From Epiperipatus broadwayi (lineage: Eukaryota > Onychophora > Udeonychophora > Euonychophora > Peripatidae): 64,000 nucleotides of DNA. The notes under the pieces were generated by a model. The model did no database searches, had not been told where the DNA came from, and worked only from the letters and a program-made list of their open reading frames with translations. Below, in pieces: positions 12,258 through 28,235 of the stretch. Made by a program: the position numbers and the translations under genes. Location of the stretch: assembly GCA_028023455.1 (NCBI GenBank), contig JAQFVV010006312.1:2703898-2767897 (forward strand), in the 5' to 3' direction. The stretch's first letter is position 1; the number at the start of each line of letters is the position of its first letter.

Positions 12258-14215
12258 CATCATCATCATCATCATCACTATTACTATTATTATTATAATT
12301 ATTAGCTTTCAAAAGAACTTTATTGCATATAACAAAAGAAAAAGATTACATTAATAATTATTTTACCACATGCAGATAAATTGAAGTTAACATAAACAAA
12401 TTGCAAAATGTAATTTGAGGGAGGGGAAACAAAAACAAAGAATATGCATGTGGTTTACAAATTTGAGTTTACATTTTTCTACATACACATCTAATCAGTT
12501 TTATACACTGACAAGGCTCTTAGTTTTCTCTTTGATTACTCTTTTTTTATGCTATAATTTTGAACATTGTTGCAATGTGGACCAAATATCTGTTTACATT
12601 TATTGGGATACAATTTTTCATCCCTTAAGTGGAGTAGATCCATTTTGTTCCAGAATGTATTCGAATATCTTCTTCAATTATTATTATACAAGAAGAAGCA
12701 TCTTGTACACCATAGTGAAAATAATGTAAAAATACTTGTTTGAATGTGTGGGTAGCTACTTTTAAAAAATAATTGTAAAAGAGTTTGAATATCACAATTT
12801 TTTTGTTTGTACAATGACGGTATAGATGTGTGAATATTATCAAATGCAGGGCAGGTAAAAAGAAAATGTTGTTGAGTCCCTTTTTGATATAATTAGAATA
12901 TGTCTTTTGTATTTATGTAATACCTTCTGCATGTATAAAAGTGTAATGTTGGTAGTCTTTCAAGATCTAATTTGAGCAGAAAATCATAATATTTGAGTAT
13001 TAATAACCAGAATTTAAATTTTGGGTTTAGTTGTCTATTGTTAATGTTTGGAATTTGTCTTTTATCATTTAACATAAAGGGAGAGTGAATTATCTGATAT
13101 ATATCCCAATATTTAAATTTACCTTGTGTTGAGAATTAATATAAGCAAGATTTTCCAGTATACATTGACTGGTGATAGCTTATCTATTAGGGTAATCTTG
13201 AAGAACACTTTCATGTATGAATACAAGCAGAAATAAGATTTAATATGTTTTGATTGTTAAAAATATTTGTTGAATGTAGTCCCAAACCATTTTGTATTAG
13301 AAGAGCTTGAATATGTTTTAGTGAAATTGAAACAATCTTTTTTTTCCCTACAGCAAATTTCTGCATAGTGAATTTATTTTTAGTAGTAAAAGATTTAGTG
13401 TATAGTATTATGGGGGAAGTATGTGATTCTAGTCATAATTAATAGATTAAACAGAGATACTTTTGATTATACTGATAGGTAAGATTTTGAAAGTGAATTA
13501 ATTATATTTTCAATTTTATTTTTAATTTTGTCTTGTATTTGTTGACACATTTCTAGATTGCTCAAATAGAAGAGGAACCCCACATAAGAACTTGTTTTTT
13601 TTTTAAAAAAAATGTTGTGTGAAATTGTCCTGTATATGTTAGCCAAGCACAGGATTTATCCAAGTTGAACTCCAACATATATTTGCTAGTGTATAAATTA
13701 AGAATTTTAAATAGAGTTGGGATCTGTTTTTTAGAGGTTAAAAAAATTGAGAAATCATCCATGTAGGTAATACAGGGGATATTTGCTTTCAGACCAAGTA
13801 TGTATTTGCCTGATAATTCTTTTTCTATCATATTCAGCAGGGGATTGATATAGTTAGTAAAAAATAATCACTTAGTGAAAGATCTTATGGAAGTGAACAG
13901 TCAGGTACAAAAGTGGGTGAATTTTTACCATTAAGTGTAATATGTATTTCTCTACTTAATAGAAGATTATTGATTAAGTATATTAAGGATCTTGATATTT
14001 CTGTGTCTGCTAATGCTTCAACAAGGAGTTTAATCAGAATCATATCAAATGCTGATTTTATATCCAGTTGATCACAACTGGACTATATTTTTTTACTACT
14101 TATGACAGAATCAATAACTGTTTTAAATAGAAAGGCCACTTGCATTGTAGATGAGCCTTTTTTAGCAAACTGCATTTTAGACAGTACAGGTATAAGATAG
14201 GATTCTACATTATTA
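12214..14215 (-). mobile_element. 5'-truncated copy of the same LINE family with (ATT)n/(ATC)n tail
   Basis: The 3' end, TTTCAAAAGAACTTTATT after the simple repeat, matches that of the 6.6-11.8 kb copy (TTTTAAAGGTAACTTTATT). RT motifs recovered in broken frames include AKKGSST near 14160, a decayed QLDIKSAFD, and TYMDDFSIFLTS at about 13740-13780. The tail is (ATT)n passing into (ATC)n at 12214-12302. The element starts inside RT, so it is 5' truncated. Both copies share orientation and lie end to end. Confidence 0.82.
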
Positions 14216-17140
14216 TTATTCTACTTCTACTATTACTACTACTACTATCAATAGTAGTAGTATTTCTTTTCATTGTTTTTTATAATTAAAAGTTGACTTT
14301 TAATATTTTAAAAATATTTTTATTAAATGAACAGATGCTTTATCAAAACTTATCTTCAATGTATATTTAGATATAATATCTATTTTTTCAGCAGTGTGTT
14401 TTTAAGCATGAATGTTAAAATAAAGTCTTTTGTTTTGATTAATTATTTAAGTTTATTTTGGTTTATTAATATTATTTTTGCAAAGTGATAATTTATTTTT
14501 TATATTAATTTTATTTTTGAATATATAATTTTAGCAAAGTCAATATGTAAAGTTGAAATAGAACAATTTTTTAATTATAAAATCAATTAAATAATTAATA
14601 GTTTCTAAATGGTTTAAACTTTTAATTTCAGTAGAATACTTACTCTAATACTATCTTATAGAAACAAGATATTAATAAAGTACACAATAAACCAACTAAA
14701 TTTGCTTTTAGAAATGATACAAGTCTTTTAGACTAAATGAATGCAATGTTTAAGCACAATAAAAGGTCAACTTTTCTCAAGATATTATTAATAAATTTTT
14801 ATGGCAGCTAAAATCTTGACTATTGTATTTTTGATTTTCTATAAACACACTGAGTTTCTGATATTGATTCATTTATACAATATTATTAATGCAAAAAATG
14901 CGTTTACAATTTAGTGTAGGGTTAGAGTGAATGACTCTGAAAGTTAAACTTCATGAATAACTGCTTCAATTTTGTCACATCCAATTTTTACACTTTTTGT
15001 AAATTCTCCAGCAATAAATTCTTTGATTATAATTATTTATAGCATGTGAATTATTTAAAACACTTTTCCGAATAGATTACAGTGGTAAGAGTGGTAAATT
15101 CAAATCCTATGATTTCTTGGTGAGAAAAATAAAAGAATCAAATTTGATCAAATTAAATAAAACCATTGTACTAAGTCGCCACTTTAATGTTTAAATATTA
15201 TCCGACTTCTTGAGCAACTGAATATCTTTATTTTTATGTTTGATCATTTTCATTGTTTAACAGTACTTTTCAATGCTGTAAGAGATATTTTAGATTTAGA
15301 ATTAAGCGGCACTGTAATTTTGTATCAAAGATGTGATATGAAAAAATAATACAAAATAGTCATTAAAAGAATTGGATTACTAAGTAAGTAACAACATTAT
15401 TAAAGATTTAAAAATAGATTGGAAGCAACCAAGAAATAAAAGTAAGACTTACAAAATATTAACAAAAGTAGTATAAATATCTGTATGCATTTGAGAAAAA
15501 ACATTCACTTAAAATAAGCATTTGCTTTAAACAAATTTAAAATGCTTATATTATATTGGGAATTAATTATAATATAGTTTCATTTTAATAATAGTTAAAA
15601 AATCTTAGAACGGAGTTCAAAAGTGAAAAATGAGAGTTATTTAAAATAATGATAAATAAGAATATCGTAGAAAAGATGGTGAATCTTCATTAATATAAAA
15701 AAATCAGTACATTACTTCTATAGATTTTATTAAGAATGTGTTATTTGAATTATCAGGTAAGGGACCATTTAGGAAAACACAGTTGGTGAATTGAATAGTG
15801 AGGATTGACAGGATATAAAATATTATTGTTGCAGTAATAGAAAAACAATTCAGAGAAGATATTGATTTAGAAGAAAAAACAATAGATAGTAATTGATAGG
15901 GTGCCCACAATGAGCAAAATATATTATGAAAACTATAGTAATAATACAGGACAATAATTAATATATTAAAGAGAAAATCCTAAATCGGGACCACCACAAC
16001 AATCAGTTCTTACACTTTTTAACTCTCATCTTCCAAAAGATGAAATTTTGTATAAATTTTTTTAATTAAAAGTGAAAAGAAAAATCATTTTATAAACAGT
16101 AAGGAGAGACAAAAGGCTGCATAAAACCATTTGATTTGGTTTTAAAAAATGAAAAAAGCAACAGTCTGATTTAAAAAGAAATATATAGATAGTTTTTTTT
16201 ACAAAAAACAAAAAACAAACAAACATAAAAAGATTAATAATATGTTAATTCAGAATACATTAATAATAGAAAATACCCATTCTGGACTGACTTCTAATTT
16301 AATAACGTCAAAATTAAAATTAAATATTAAAAATATAAGAAATTCTAAGCCAAGAAAGAAATGTTATTGATAAACTAAAAAGACCTTAGGAAAATGTATA
16401 CAAATTATTAACATTTAATTGATAAAAAAAAATGTAAATGTAAATTCATGATGAAAATACCGAAAAATGAAAGGAATCTGCAGCACTAATAGTAAATTAT
16501 AAAAAAATATAAAAATAGAATAAAATGGGGAGATGGTTATTAAAATGAAAAAAATATAAACATTAAAATAGGTACAAATAAACATCCCGTATTTAGCTTA
16601 TATAGAATAAAATATTTTAGGCAAGAAATACAGAATTATAGATGTAAATAACCTTTCAAAGAAAAAAAAAATATTAAAAGAGAAGAAAAATGCCTTTAAA
16701 TGACATAAAATTCACATAAGAATTCACCTATTTAAAAAAAAAAAAAAAACTAAAAAAAGGTAAATGAATTGTTCAGTAATGAAAGTCAAAGTTATAAAAG
16801 CTATAGTTCAGATAAAAATTAGCAAATAATATGATTAAATGAATATGTAGTAGGCTATTAGTAAACTGTAGAGAATAAAAACAGTTAAGTGCAATAAACA
16901 AAGCATCTGCTTACACTTAACATCTGCCATAGAAGCAATAATTTATTGTACTTACACTAGTCCAATATCTTTTCTTATGTTAATTAGTTAAGCTAATAAT
17001 ATAAAGCTCTGAAATGGAGTAAATATAGTGAGTTATTGTTTTTAATAAAAAAAAGGTTGATATTTATAATTTTAATTAATGATACAGGTAAAATATCAAT
17101 GAACTTTATTTATCCTGTATGACTGTTTTGCAAGTAAAAA
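14216..17140. other. AT-rich filler
   Basis: A short compound ATT/CTA repeat at 14213-14262, then about 2.9 kb of AT-rich sequence. I see no coding exon, repeat family or RNA gene. The short open frames here look random. Confidence 0.55.
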
Positions 17141-17149
17141 TAATCTTAA

Positions 17150-18240
17150 GCCAATATATATCAAATGATCACCATTTAACTGTTATTAAAACAGGCAAAA
17201 CTCTCTATACATATTTCCACTCAGTGCAAGCCGGAGTAATGAATGGATGCTAGAAGGCTTGTGCATGAAATCCCCATCTAGTGCTTACTCATCCAATATC
17301 CCTAGAGGAGTTTATGGCTTGTGGCCTTCATCAGTGAGAAGCCTTGGATCTGAGAGCACTGCACCTAAATCTTAGGTTCTAATGCAACCCTCCAGAAGCC
17401 ACCTTTTATCTCTACTTAACTACAAAACTATAAGTATTAAATTGAAAACACTATGATATTTTTAATCCAAGCTCATTAGCTTATATAGTTATATAGGTCT
17501 GAACTCAATTCAGTACCTACACATTTTGATGCCTTTGGTTCTTTAATAACCATAGCCACCATATCCTATTAGACAGGATTAGTTTTAAACCAATATACAC
17601 CATGTGATCACCATTTCTTATGTTTGCTTATAAATGTTATTATAAGTATGTGACTTTTTTTTTTCACATTAAATAGTGAAGCTATAATTTTACTCTAATT
17701 TATAGTAGCTTTGCTAAGTGCTTTTGAGATTTCATGTTTGAATCTCATACTCATAGCTTTGTAACTAACGATTTTTAGTGAAGAGAAAACAATTTATTAT
17801 AAATGTTATTAAAACAGGCAATACTCTCTATATGTATTGCCACTCAGTGCAAGCAAATGGAGAGTTTTGCCTGTTTTAATAACAGTTATAAGCAAGCATA
17901 AGAAATGTATAGGTACTGAACTGAGTTCAGCCCTATAAAACTATATAAGCTAATGAGCTTGGATTGAAAATATTATACTGTTTTCAATTTAAGAGTTATA
18001 GTTTTATAGTTAAGTATAGGTAAAAGGTAGCTGCTGGAGGATTGCATTAGATTGTAAGATCTAAGTGCAGTGCTCTCAGATCTAAGGCTCCTCACTGATG
18101 AAGGAACAAGACAAAAACTAGTCAGGGGATATTGCATGAGTAGACATTAGACGGGGATTTTATGCACAAGCCTTCTGGAATCCATTGATTATTCTGGCTT
18201 GCACTGAGTGGCAATACGTATAGAGAGTTTTGCCTGTTTT
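17150..18240. repeat. Family A repeat, inverted pair with partial tandem unit
   Basis: A leftward-sense unit at 17190-17640 is followed by the restart of a second unit (17798-17870) that switches to the opposite strand and runs to 18240. Both arms end in the CTCTCTATA..TTTTGCCTG signature. Hammerhead motifs at 17309-17350 (minus, GAAA replaced by TAAA) and 18089-18130 (plus, helix II and GAAA damaged) are inactive by sequence. A SINE-like insertion interrupts the centre. Confidence 0.8.
17643..17797 (+). mobile_element. tRNA-derived SINE insertion with 14-bp target-site duplication
   Basis: TATAAATGTTATTA occurs at 17629-17642 and again exactly at 17798-17811, flanking 155 bp that is absent from the other family A copies. 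Inside, TAGTAGCTTTGCTAAG resembles an A box and TGTTTGAATCTC a B box. Source tRNA unclear. Confidence 0.65.
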
Positions 18241-18935
18241 AAAAATAATCTTATAATTAATTACTCAGAATATCTTATAACTCTTGAAAAATCACATTAT
18301 TTCCATTCAGTTGATTGACCTGAGATCTTTTTATTTCATTCATCTAATAAATATGCTAGAAAATGTAATTCTAAGTTCACTAAACAATGAAAACATCTGT
18401 ACATATTTTATATAAAAAATGGGATTTTTTTTTTTTTTTTAAAAAGTCAGTTTCCTAAACTTTTCAAATTTTTTTAGCTATTTATAAATCATTAAAAAGG
18501 CAACAAATTAACGACTTACAGAAAGAAAATTTAAAGGAACAAGTATTATAAAATAAAAATAATTTTCATAAAAAATGTAACAATAATTTAATCAAAATCA
18601 AATTAATTACCTGTTAAATATATAATTAAAAAATATGCATTTAAATGTTGGAGTACTATAGTTTAATTTAATTGATAAAATGAAAATATTCTTTTCTTTC
18701 TCATTAGTTTAATTAAATTTTTAAGTGATTTAAAGAGCTTTAAGCTTTTAAATCCATTCATTCCTATATTGTGGCTACTGAGAGGAAATAAACATCACTA
18801 TTATAGCACTTTGTAATAAAATGTGACTACAAATAATACTTACTTTTACAAAGTTTAATACTTTTAAAATATATAAAACTTACGATAGTTAAAAAAAGAG
18901 AATAAAAACGTACATTAAACAAAGTTTTTATTTAT
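18241..18935. other. AT-rich filler
   Basis: No feature seen. Confidence 0.5.
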
Positions 18936-19320
18936 TATTTAATTAAAGGGATTTAAACCCACACTTTCACGCTCTATACAGTCATCCACTCTATCAAATA
19001 TAACCGATACACATGACCACATACATGTGAAAAAGATAAATGATCTCCAATACACGTATTTCATGCTGAACTAGCTCTTATTAATTGGTCCTGATCATCT
19101 CTCACACAGATATATTCAGTGCTCTGTTTATTTTAAGATAGCAAGTGTACACAGCTTTAATGGGCTGATTCAATCCTCTTCACTCCAATTCTTCAGCTAA
19201 CCATATCACTAAAAATTTGATAATATATGCTCAAAGTCCTTGTTGATGCCAATATTATAGTCATACCCAAGTTGACCTTAAGTCAATCTGACCCCTCATA
19301 TGTGTTGTTATTTAATAAGA
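18935..19320 (-). repeat. Family B repeat, single decayed unit
   Basis: On the minus strand this copy shows the tRNA-like segment (B-box-like sequence complementary to GGGATTTAAACCCAC at 18949) and the body of the unit up to about 19310. The hammerhead segment near 19050-19100 is badly mutated. Confidence 0.7.
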
Positions 19321-22879
<3,559 letters not shown>

Positions 22880-23460
22880 CTAAGAAGGAGAAAACATATT
22901 TGATGGGCAATTATATATAGAAAGTTATAATTCATAACTATAGCTAAGCAAACTACAACTTTAGGATGTAACTGATTACCATTAAATTAATAAATAAAAT
23001 CAATCAGTTAAAATAATAAGATCTCGAAACAGTGAGTTGACATTAACAATTTAAGTATTTAATATTTATTAAAATGAAGATAGACTAAAGTTATATATGT
23101 ATACTTGTGGTTTCGAGTTATTTGGCATATCAAATACATACAATAATAAAATAATGAAATTATCAAAGTAAATTAAATTAGAATAAATAGGCATAAGACT
23201 GCAGTAATTTATATCTTAAATGATGTTAGTACAGTGTGTTACATTTTAAAAGAATGATTTTCAAATTATAAATTTTGATTTCAGACAAGATTGAGTTTAC
23301 AATAATTTAAGAGTTTATCAGGTTGTGTTACAGAATTTTAGAAAACACATTTTAAATGTTGATTCATTATATGGCTAGCTTAGATAGATTTGAAAAAATT
23401 AACAGTTTATAAACAGAGCTCTGCAACAATTAGAAATTTTACCAATTTTCTTTTTTGCAG

Positions 23461-23594
23461 CTTTGGCACACTGGACAGAGATGTTGGTACTGTTCTTCAT
23501 TGGATTTATAGTTTTGTTTCCATTAAGATATTTTTACGACAGGCTGCTTGCCTGGGACACTATTCATTACATCAGCCTGAGAACATTATATTGA
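23461..23594 (+). CDS. Candidate terminal exon of a membrane protein
   Basis: A strong acceptor, CAATTTTCTTTTTTGCAG, ends at 23460. From 23463 the frame reads LAHWTEMLVLFFIGFIVLFP, then LRYFYDRLLAWDTIHYISLR, then TLY and a stop at 23592-23594. The first block contains a clear hydrophobic helix of about 17 residues followed by a basic/aromatic tail, as expected for the C-terminus of a membrane protein. The exon begins two bases into a codon, so the previous exon must end in phase 1. An AATAAA-like site near 23769 lies in the A-rich sequence downstream. The alternative reading frame through here is less protein-like. I do not recognise the family. Confidence 0.45.
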
Positions 23595-24552
23595 TGTGCA
23601 TTCAGAGAAAATCAGCACCATAAAGTGATCGAGTGCCATTAAATGAATTAAAGAACCCTCAAAAACCCACTGCAGGATGTGCATCCTTTTAACAGCCCTC
23701 CAATAAGGAATACAAAAAAATGTAGCAGTCCCTAAGTTAAATGAGCAATTTATAAAAAAAATTGTGACAAATAAAAAAAAAATTGGGTTAAACTGTAAAT
23801 AACAAACAAACCCATTATTGTTCAATGTATTGATAATGATTAAAAATAATAGTTATGATGATGCAATATAAAGATTAATTATATAAAACAAATCTATATG
23901 GTATGCTTCTACTAGTTACAAAGGAATTTAAATTCTCCAACATAATTTTGTGGTTCTAAAAATTTGAGTGACATAATTAATGGCATCAAAGTTTATAAGA
24001 GGTAGTTTCACATGACAAAGTCAAACTGGACCATAATTTTGCATTAAGATTTTTTTTATATTAATAAAAATTTAAGCCATGAATAATTATTTCTTCTTAC
24101 TATAATGTAACAATGGCAGCTTGGTAGTATTAACTGACAGTTTTTAAAACAATCTAAGCAGCATTTTTAAAAAAGAATCAATATTCTTAAAAATTATGAA
24201 ATTAAAAAGTGTAACTCATCTGAGATCAAGAAACTCCACTGATAATCAATACTGAATTCACTTTAAATAAATAAATTATTAATTTGTACTGGAATTGATC
24301 TGAAAATTTTAGCTCCAGATCCTGACTCTCTATCAATGCATTAAACCTGTTTATATTATTGCACTAAATCCTACAGATATTTAAAAATTATAATCTAATG
24401 TTATTCAATGTTTTATTGCTTTTTTTTTGACAAAAAATAATTTTACTGGATAAGTAAATTATTTTGTATTCTGTAATTGCTCAAAATAGTTATTAAAAAG
24501 TAGCTAAAGCTTATAATTAAAATTTTTTGAAAAATACATAGAAGATTAAAAC
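23595..24552. other. Possible 3' UTR, then AT-rich filler
   Basis: 23595-23780 could be the 3' UTR of the preceding exon. Beyond it nothing is recognised. Confidence 0.4.
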
Positions 24553-24565
24553 AAACTGTCTACAT

Positions 24566-25037
24566 CAGTGGTCTTCAACCTTTTCACACCTGCGGACCGG
24601 TAAAAATAAGGATAAGGTTCGCGGACCAGCAAAAATAAGGATAAGATTTCGCAGACTGGCAGAAGTCTATACTGATCAAACAACAATGTTAAATATATAA
24701 GATAAAGTTTATATATATATATATATATATATGGAGTTTATATAATAAAAACTTTTTTTTAAATTTTTTTAGAAAAGTAATAAAAAATTTATCTGTGATA
24801 ACTAGAAAAACTAATTTATGAATGATTGATTAGATTTTGCTTTCGTTCTGTTTTCTTTTTTTTTTTAATTGGGTAAAAATGAAATGAAAAAATAAATAAA
24901 AATTGGCTATATTAATTAAAAGTTTAATTTCTTATTATTTATTATTACAAACTTTTTACTGCCCGTCTAGCACGTGGACCTGCAGAAAAGTTCTGCGGCC
25001 CGGTGCCGGGCCGCGGACCAAGGGTTGAAGAACACTG
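24566..25037. mobile_element. hAT-type nonautonomous DNA transposon (MITE), 472 bp
   Basis: The ends are CAGTGGTCTTCAACC and GGTTGAAGAACACTG, inverted repeats of the CAGTG..TTCAACC kind typical of hAT elements. Flanks are GTCTACAT (24558-24565) and GTCTACTT (25038-25045), an 8-bp target duplication with one mismatch. Subterminal repeats of about 30 bp (GCGGACC followed by AAAAATAAGGATAAG) occur two to three times at the left end and GC-rich GCGGCCCGG at the right. There is no transposase, so it must be mobilised in trans. Confidence 0.88.
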
Positions 25038-25049
25038 GTCTACTTACTG

Positions 25050-25750
25050 GAATTTCAGGTTGATGATGGATTCTATAGAAATTGTATTAAGGGGAATATT
25101 TTTAAGGGTGTTGTTGAGTGATTCAAGTTCCATCAGGAGTGAAGATGGCCCATTTGTACTGTTCTCACTATGGTACACACAGTGCTGGCTCACCTTTAAT
25201 CATGCACTAGACCGTCCGCTCGAGCTCTATATTAACAAAATGGGAAAAAATTGGAAAAGGGACCAGAATTTGGCCCCCTCTTACATCTATGACTATACAT
25301 GGAGGTTATTGATCTGGCCCCCAAAGCTGATCCCTTTCACTCCTAAATAGAAATCTCCTTCCCTGGAGAGTAATGTGAGGCTGAATGGCCTGCATCCCTT
25401 TGTGATAACTCACCTCACTCTGCATGATTATTGCCCAGATCCTGAATTGTTATGGAAGTAACCTCCAATATGAAGGGTCAACTTGGTCGTGCAGAGCATG
25501 GACAAAGAATTAGACCTATTGCCGAACTATATGAGACATGTAAGCATGGTCATATATATCAACAAGATACTATTCTGGACTCGTTCCTTGCTGAATTTCA
25601 TATTAGTCCGTTTGGCTAGTGTCAAACAAGATATCAATATTGAGCTTTCACCCCCCTGATTATCATGTAATATATCTTATGTTTAACTATTATCATATAC
25701 TGTAACCAAATTTCTGAATAAAATTCTATATTTTATAAAAAAAAAAAAAA
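25050..25750 (+). pseudogene. Retrocopied transcript of an unidentified gene
   Basis: The segment ends in AATAAA about 20 nt before an A-run of at least 15. It is flanked by a 17-bp target duplication, AAACTGTCTACATACTG: the right copy is 25751-25767, the left copy is split by the hAT insertion (24553-24565 plus 25046-25049). It is much richer in GC than its surroundings. One frame reads through a TAG at about 25348 and includes NKMGKNWKRDQNLAPSYIYD and, later, HLTLHDYCPDPELLWK before a stop. A second frame near 25470-25620 reads MKGQLGRAEHGQRIRPIAEL. I do not recognise the parent. It is a reverse-transcribed mRNA 3' part or a SINE-like retroposon. Confidence 0.7.
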
Positions 25751-25767
25751 AAACTGTCTACATACTG

Positions 25768-26150
25768 ACAGGTGATGACTTGAAAGTTAAAATATTACAT
25801 AACTTATTGAGAAACTAACAACTTGAATATTATTAAGTACCACTTAATTTCATTATAGTATTTTTTATGATTATAAATAAAGTTAAGTAATTTATCAAAT
25901 TTGTTTTTAGCCACAGAGCTTAAATTAACTTTAGCATCTTTATTTATGTTCGAGAAATTTAAGAGAATATGGAATCCAGATCTTAGCATAATTGATGGCT
26001 GGCTGCTTTTACAATGAATATAAAGCAGTTGATAATAATTGATATAATAATAAGTAAATGATATAATCTACTTAAGAGATGAATTATTGCAAAAAAAAAA
26101 GACACAAGTTGTGTTGTCAGAGAATAAATTGTTTGCCTTACATATTATTA
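25768..26150. other. AT-rich filler
   Basis: No feature seen. Confidence 0.5.
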
Positions 26151-26154
26151 TAAA

Positions 26155-27160
26155 TCATTTATTAAAATAGGCAAAACTCTATATGTATTGCTACTCAGTG
26201 CAAGCCAGAATAATCAATGGATGCAAGAAGGTTTGTGCATAAAATCCCCTTTTAGTGCCTACTCATTCAATATCCCCAGACTAGTTTCTGGCTTGTGGCC
26301 ATCATCAGTGAGGAGCCTTGGATCTGAGAGCACTGCATCTAGATCTTAGATCTAATGCAATTTTCCAGCAGCCACCTTTATTTCTACTTAACTACAAAAC
26401 TATGAAATTTAAATTGAAAACACTATAATATTTTCAATCTAAGCTCATCAGCTTATATAGTCATATAGTTCTTAACTCAGTTCAGGACTTATACATTTTG
26501 GTGTTTTTGGTTTTTTAATAACCATAGCCACCACTATTCTATTAGGCAGGATTGGTTTTAAGCCAATAAACATCACATGATGACCATTTCTTAAGCTTGC
26601 TCTTAACTGTTATTAAAACAGGAAAAACTCTCTATATGTATTGCTACTCAGTTCAAGCCAAAGTAACTGTTTTAATAACAATTAAGAGCAAGCATAAAAA
26701 ATGGTGATCATGTGATGTTTATTGGCTTAAAACCAATCCTGATTAATATGATAGCGGTGGCTATCATTATTAAAGAACCAAATAAACCAAAATGTATAGG
26801 TACTAAACTGAGTTCAGAACTATATGACTATATAAGCTGGTGAGCTTGGATTGAAAATATTATAGTGTTTTCAATTTAAGTTTCAGAGGTTTGTAGTTAA
26901 GTAGAGATAAAAGGTGGCTGCTTAAGGGTTGCATTAGATTGTAAGATCTAGGTGCAGTGCTCTCAGATCCAAGGCTCCTCACTGACAAATGCCACAAGCC
27001 AGAAACTAGTCTGGGGATATTGGATGAATAGGCACTAGTTGGGGATTTTATGCATAAATTATTACTCTGGCTTGCACAGAGTGGCAATATGTATAGAGAG
27101 TTTTTCTGTTTTAATAACAGTTAAGAGAAAGCATAAGAAATGGCAATCATGTGATAAATA
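26155..27160. repeat. Family A repeat, tandem start plus inverted arm
   Basis: A minus-sense unit begins near 26160; a second start of the unit (AAAACAGGAAAAACTCTC) appears near 26615, then the orientation reverses and a plus-sense arm runs to about 27120. The period between unit starts is about 460 bp. The left arm carries an intact hammerhead motif, the right arm a mutated one (26976-27017, CTGATGA changed to CTGACAA). Confidence 0.82.
26273..26314 (-). ncRNA. Hammerhead ribozyme motif, family A (core intact)
   Basis: On the minus strand: TCCTCA, CTGATGA, helix II TGGC-CACAA-GCCA, GAAAC, TA, GTC, then TGGGGA. Core and helix I are identical to the 249-290 copy. The predicted cleavage site is 3' of the C in GTC. 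Confidence 0.7.
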
Positions 27161-27339
27161 ATTTATGCTACATTAATACAGATTATACTATTAATTGTTG
27201 CAATAAATAGACTATTTATTTTTAAGTATATTTAATAATCTCAAAAAAATTATTTTAATATTTAATAGTAAAATAATAAGAAACCTTTTGAATCCCTACA
27301 ATGTAATAATTTTCTATTAATTACCATTTAATTATAAGG

Positions 27340-27965
27340 AAGATTTAAATATTTGAAATACGAGCATTCTTCATATACCTGGAGTCTAATTGTAAATATA
27401 GGGGATTTAAACTCAGACTCCCTTCAACTATCCACGCCATCTCATACCACTGATACACATGAACACATACATGTAAAAAAAAACCACCAATATATATATA
27501 TATATATATTTCATGCTGAACTAACACTCATCAGCTGATCCAGATTACCATCTCTCACACTCACATATAATCAGTGCTCAGTTTATATTACGCTAGCAAA
27601 TTTTTCCTCTCTAATAGATAGGCTTCAATCTACTTTAACCTCCAATTCTTCAGACATCTAGACCATTGAAAATCTGATGATGAAAATCCCAAATCCCATG
27701 CTGAAACCAGTATTATTGCCATTAATGTATGGAAGATTTGCTATCTTGATATAAACTGAGCACTGATTATATAAATGTGTGGGTAATGATAATCTGGACC
27801 AACTAATGAGTGCTGGTTCAGCACGAAATACTTATATTGGCGATTATTTATCTTTTCTACATGTATGTAGTCATGTGTATCAGTGGTACGAGATGGTGTG
27901 GATAGTTGAAGGATGCTTGAAAGTCAGAGTTCAAATCCCTTATATTTGCAAGTAATATTTAAGTA
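27340..27965. repeat. Family B repeat, head-to-head pair
   Basis: A minus-sense unit (27340-27700) and a plus-sense unit (27715-27965) meet near 27705. The minus-sense unit has a (TA)n tract at 27490-27510 exactly where helix III of the hammerhead should be. The plus-sense unit carries the tRNA-like A/B boxes near 27875-27940 (TGTATCAGTGG, then AGAGTTCAAATCCC). Confidence 0.8.
27798..27841 (+). ncRNA. Hammerhead motif, family B (one core change)
   Basis: ACCAA, then CTAATGA (consensus CTGATGA, one G to A change), helix II GTGCT-GGTTC-AGCAC with five perfect pairs, GAAA, an AU-rich helix III (ATACTTAT), A836 as cleavage-site base, then TTGG pairing with CCAA. Apart from the G to A core change it is a standard type I fold. 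Confidence 0.6.
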
Positions 27966-28159
27966 AACCACTTCAAAATAAAAACTTTTTCATCAAGGAT
28001 GGGATGAAACTCTACCAGGCTAGTAAAATGTTAAACGAAAAAATTTATTATTTTTGTTTTTATTTTTGTTTTGATTAATTTTTTTTTAATATTTACCGGC
28101 CAATTATTTGAATAAAATGCTAAGTTTATTGGCAATTTGAAATAAAACTTGTTAAATTT

Positions 28160-28235
28160 TGCTAGGAATTGAGCCCAGATCAAGTCGTGAACATGACAGA
28201 CGAATGTGCCAACCGCTACGACTTGAAATGCTTGC
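28160..28235 (-). repeat. tRNA-like SINE relic
   Basis: On the minus strand AAGTCGTAGCGGTTGG resembles an A box region and GATCTGGGCTCAATTCC a T-arm/B box, about 35 nt apart. The acceptor stem is not preserved. Similar in type to the relic at 3409. Confidence 0.45.
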
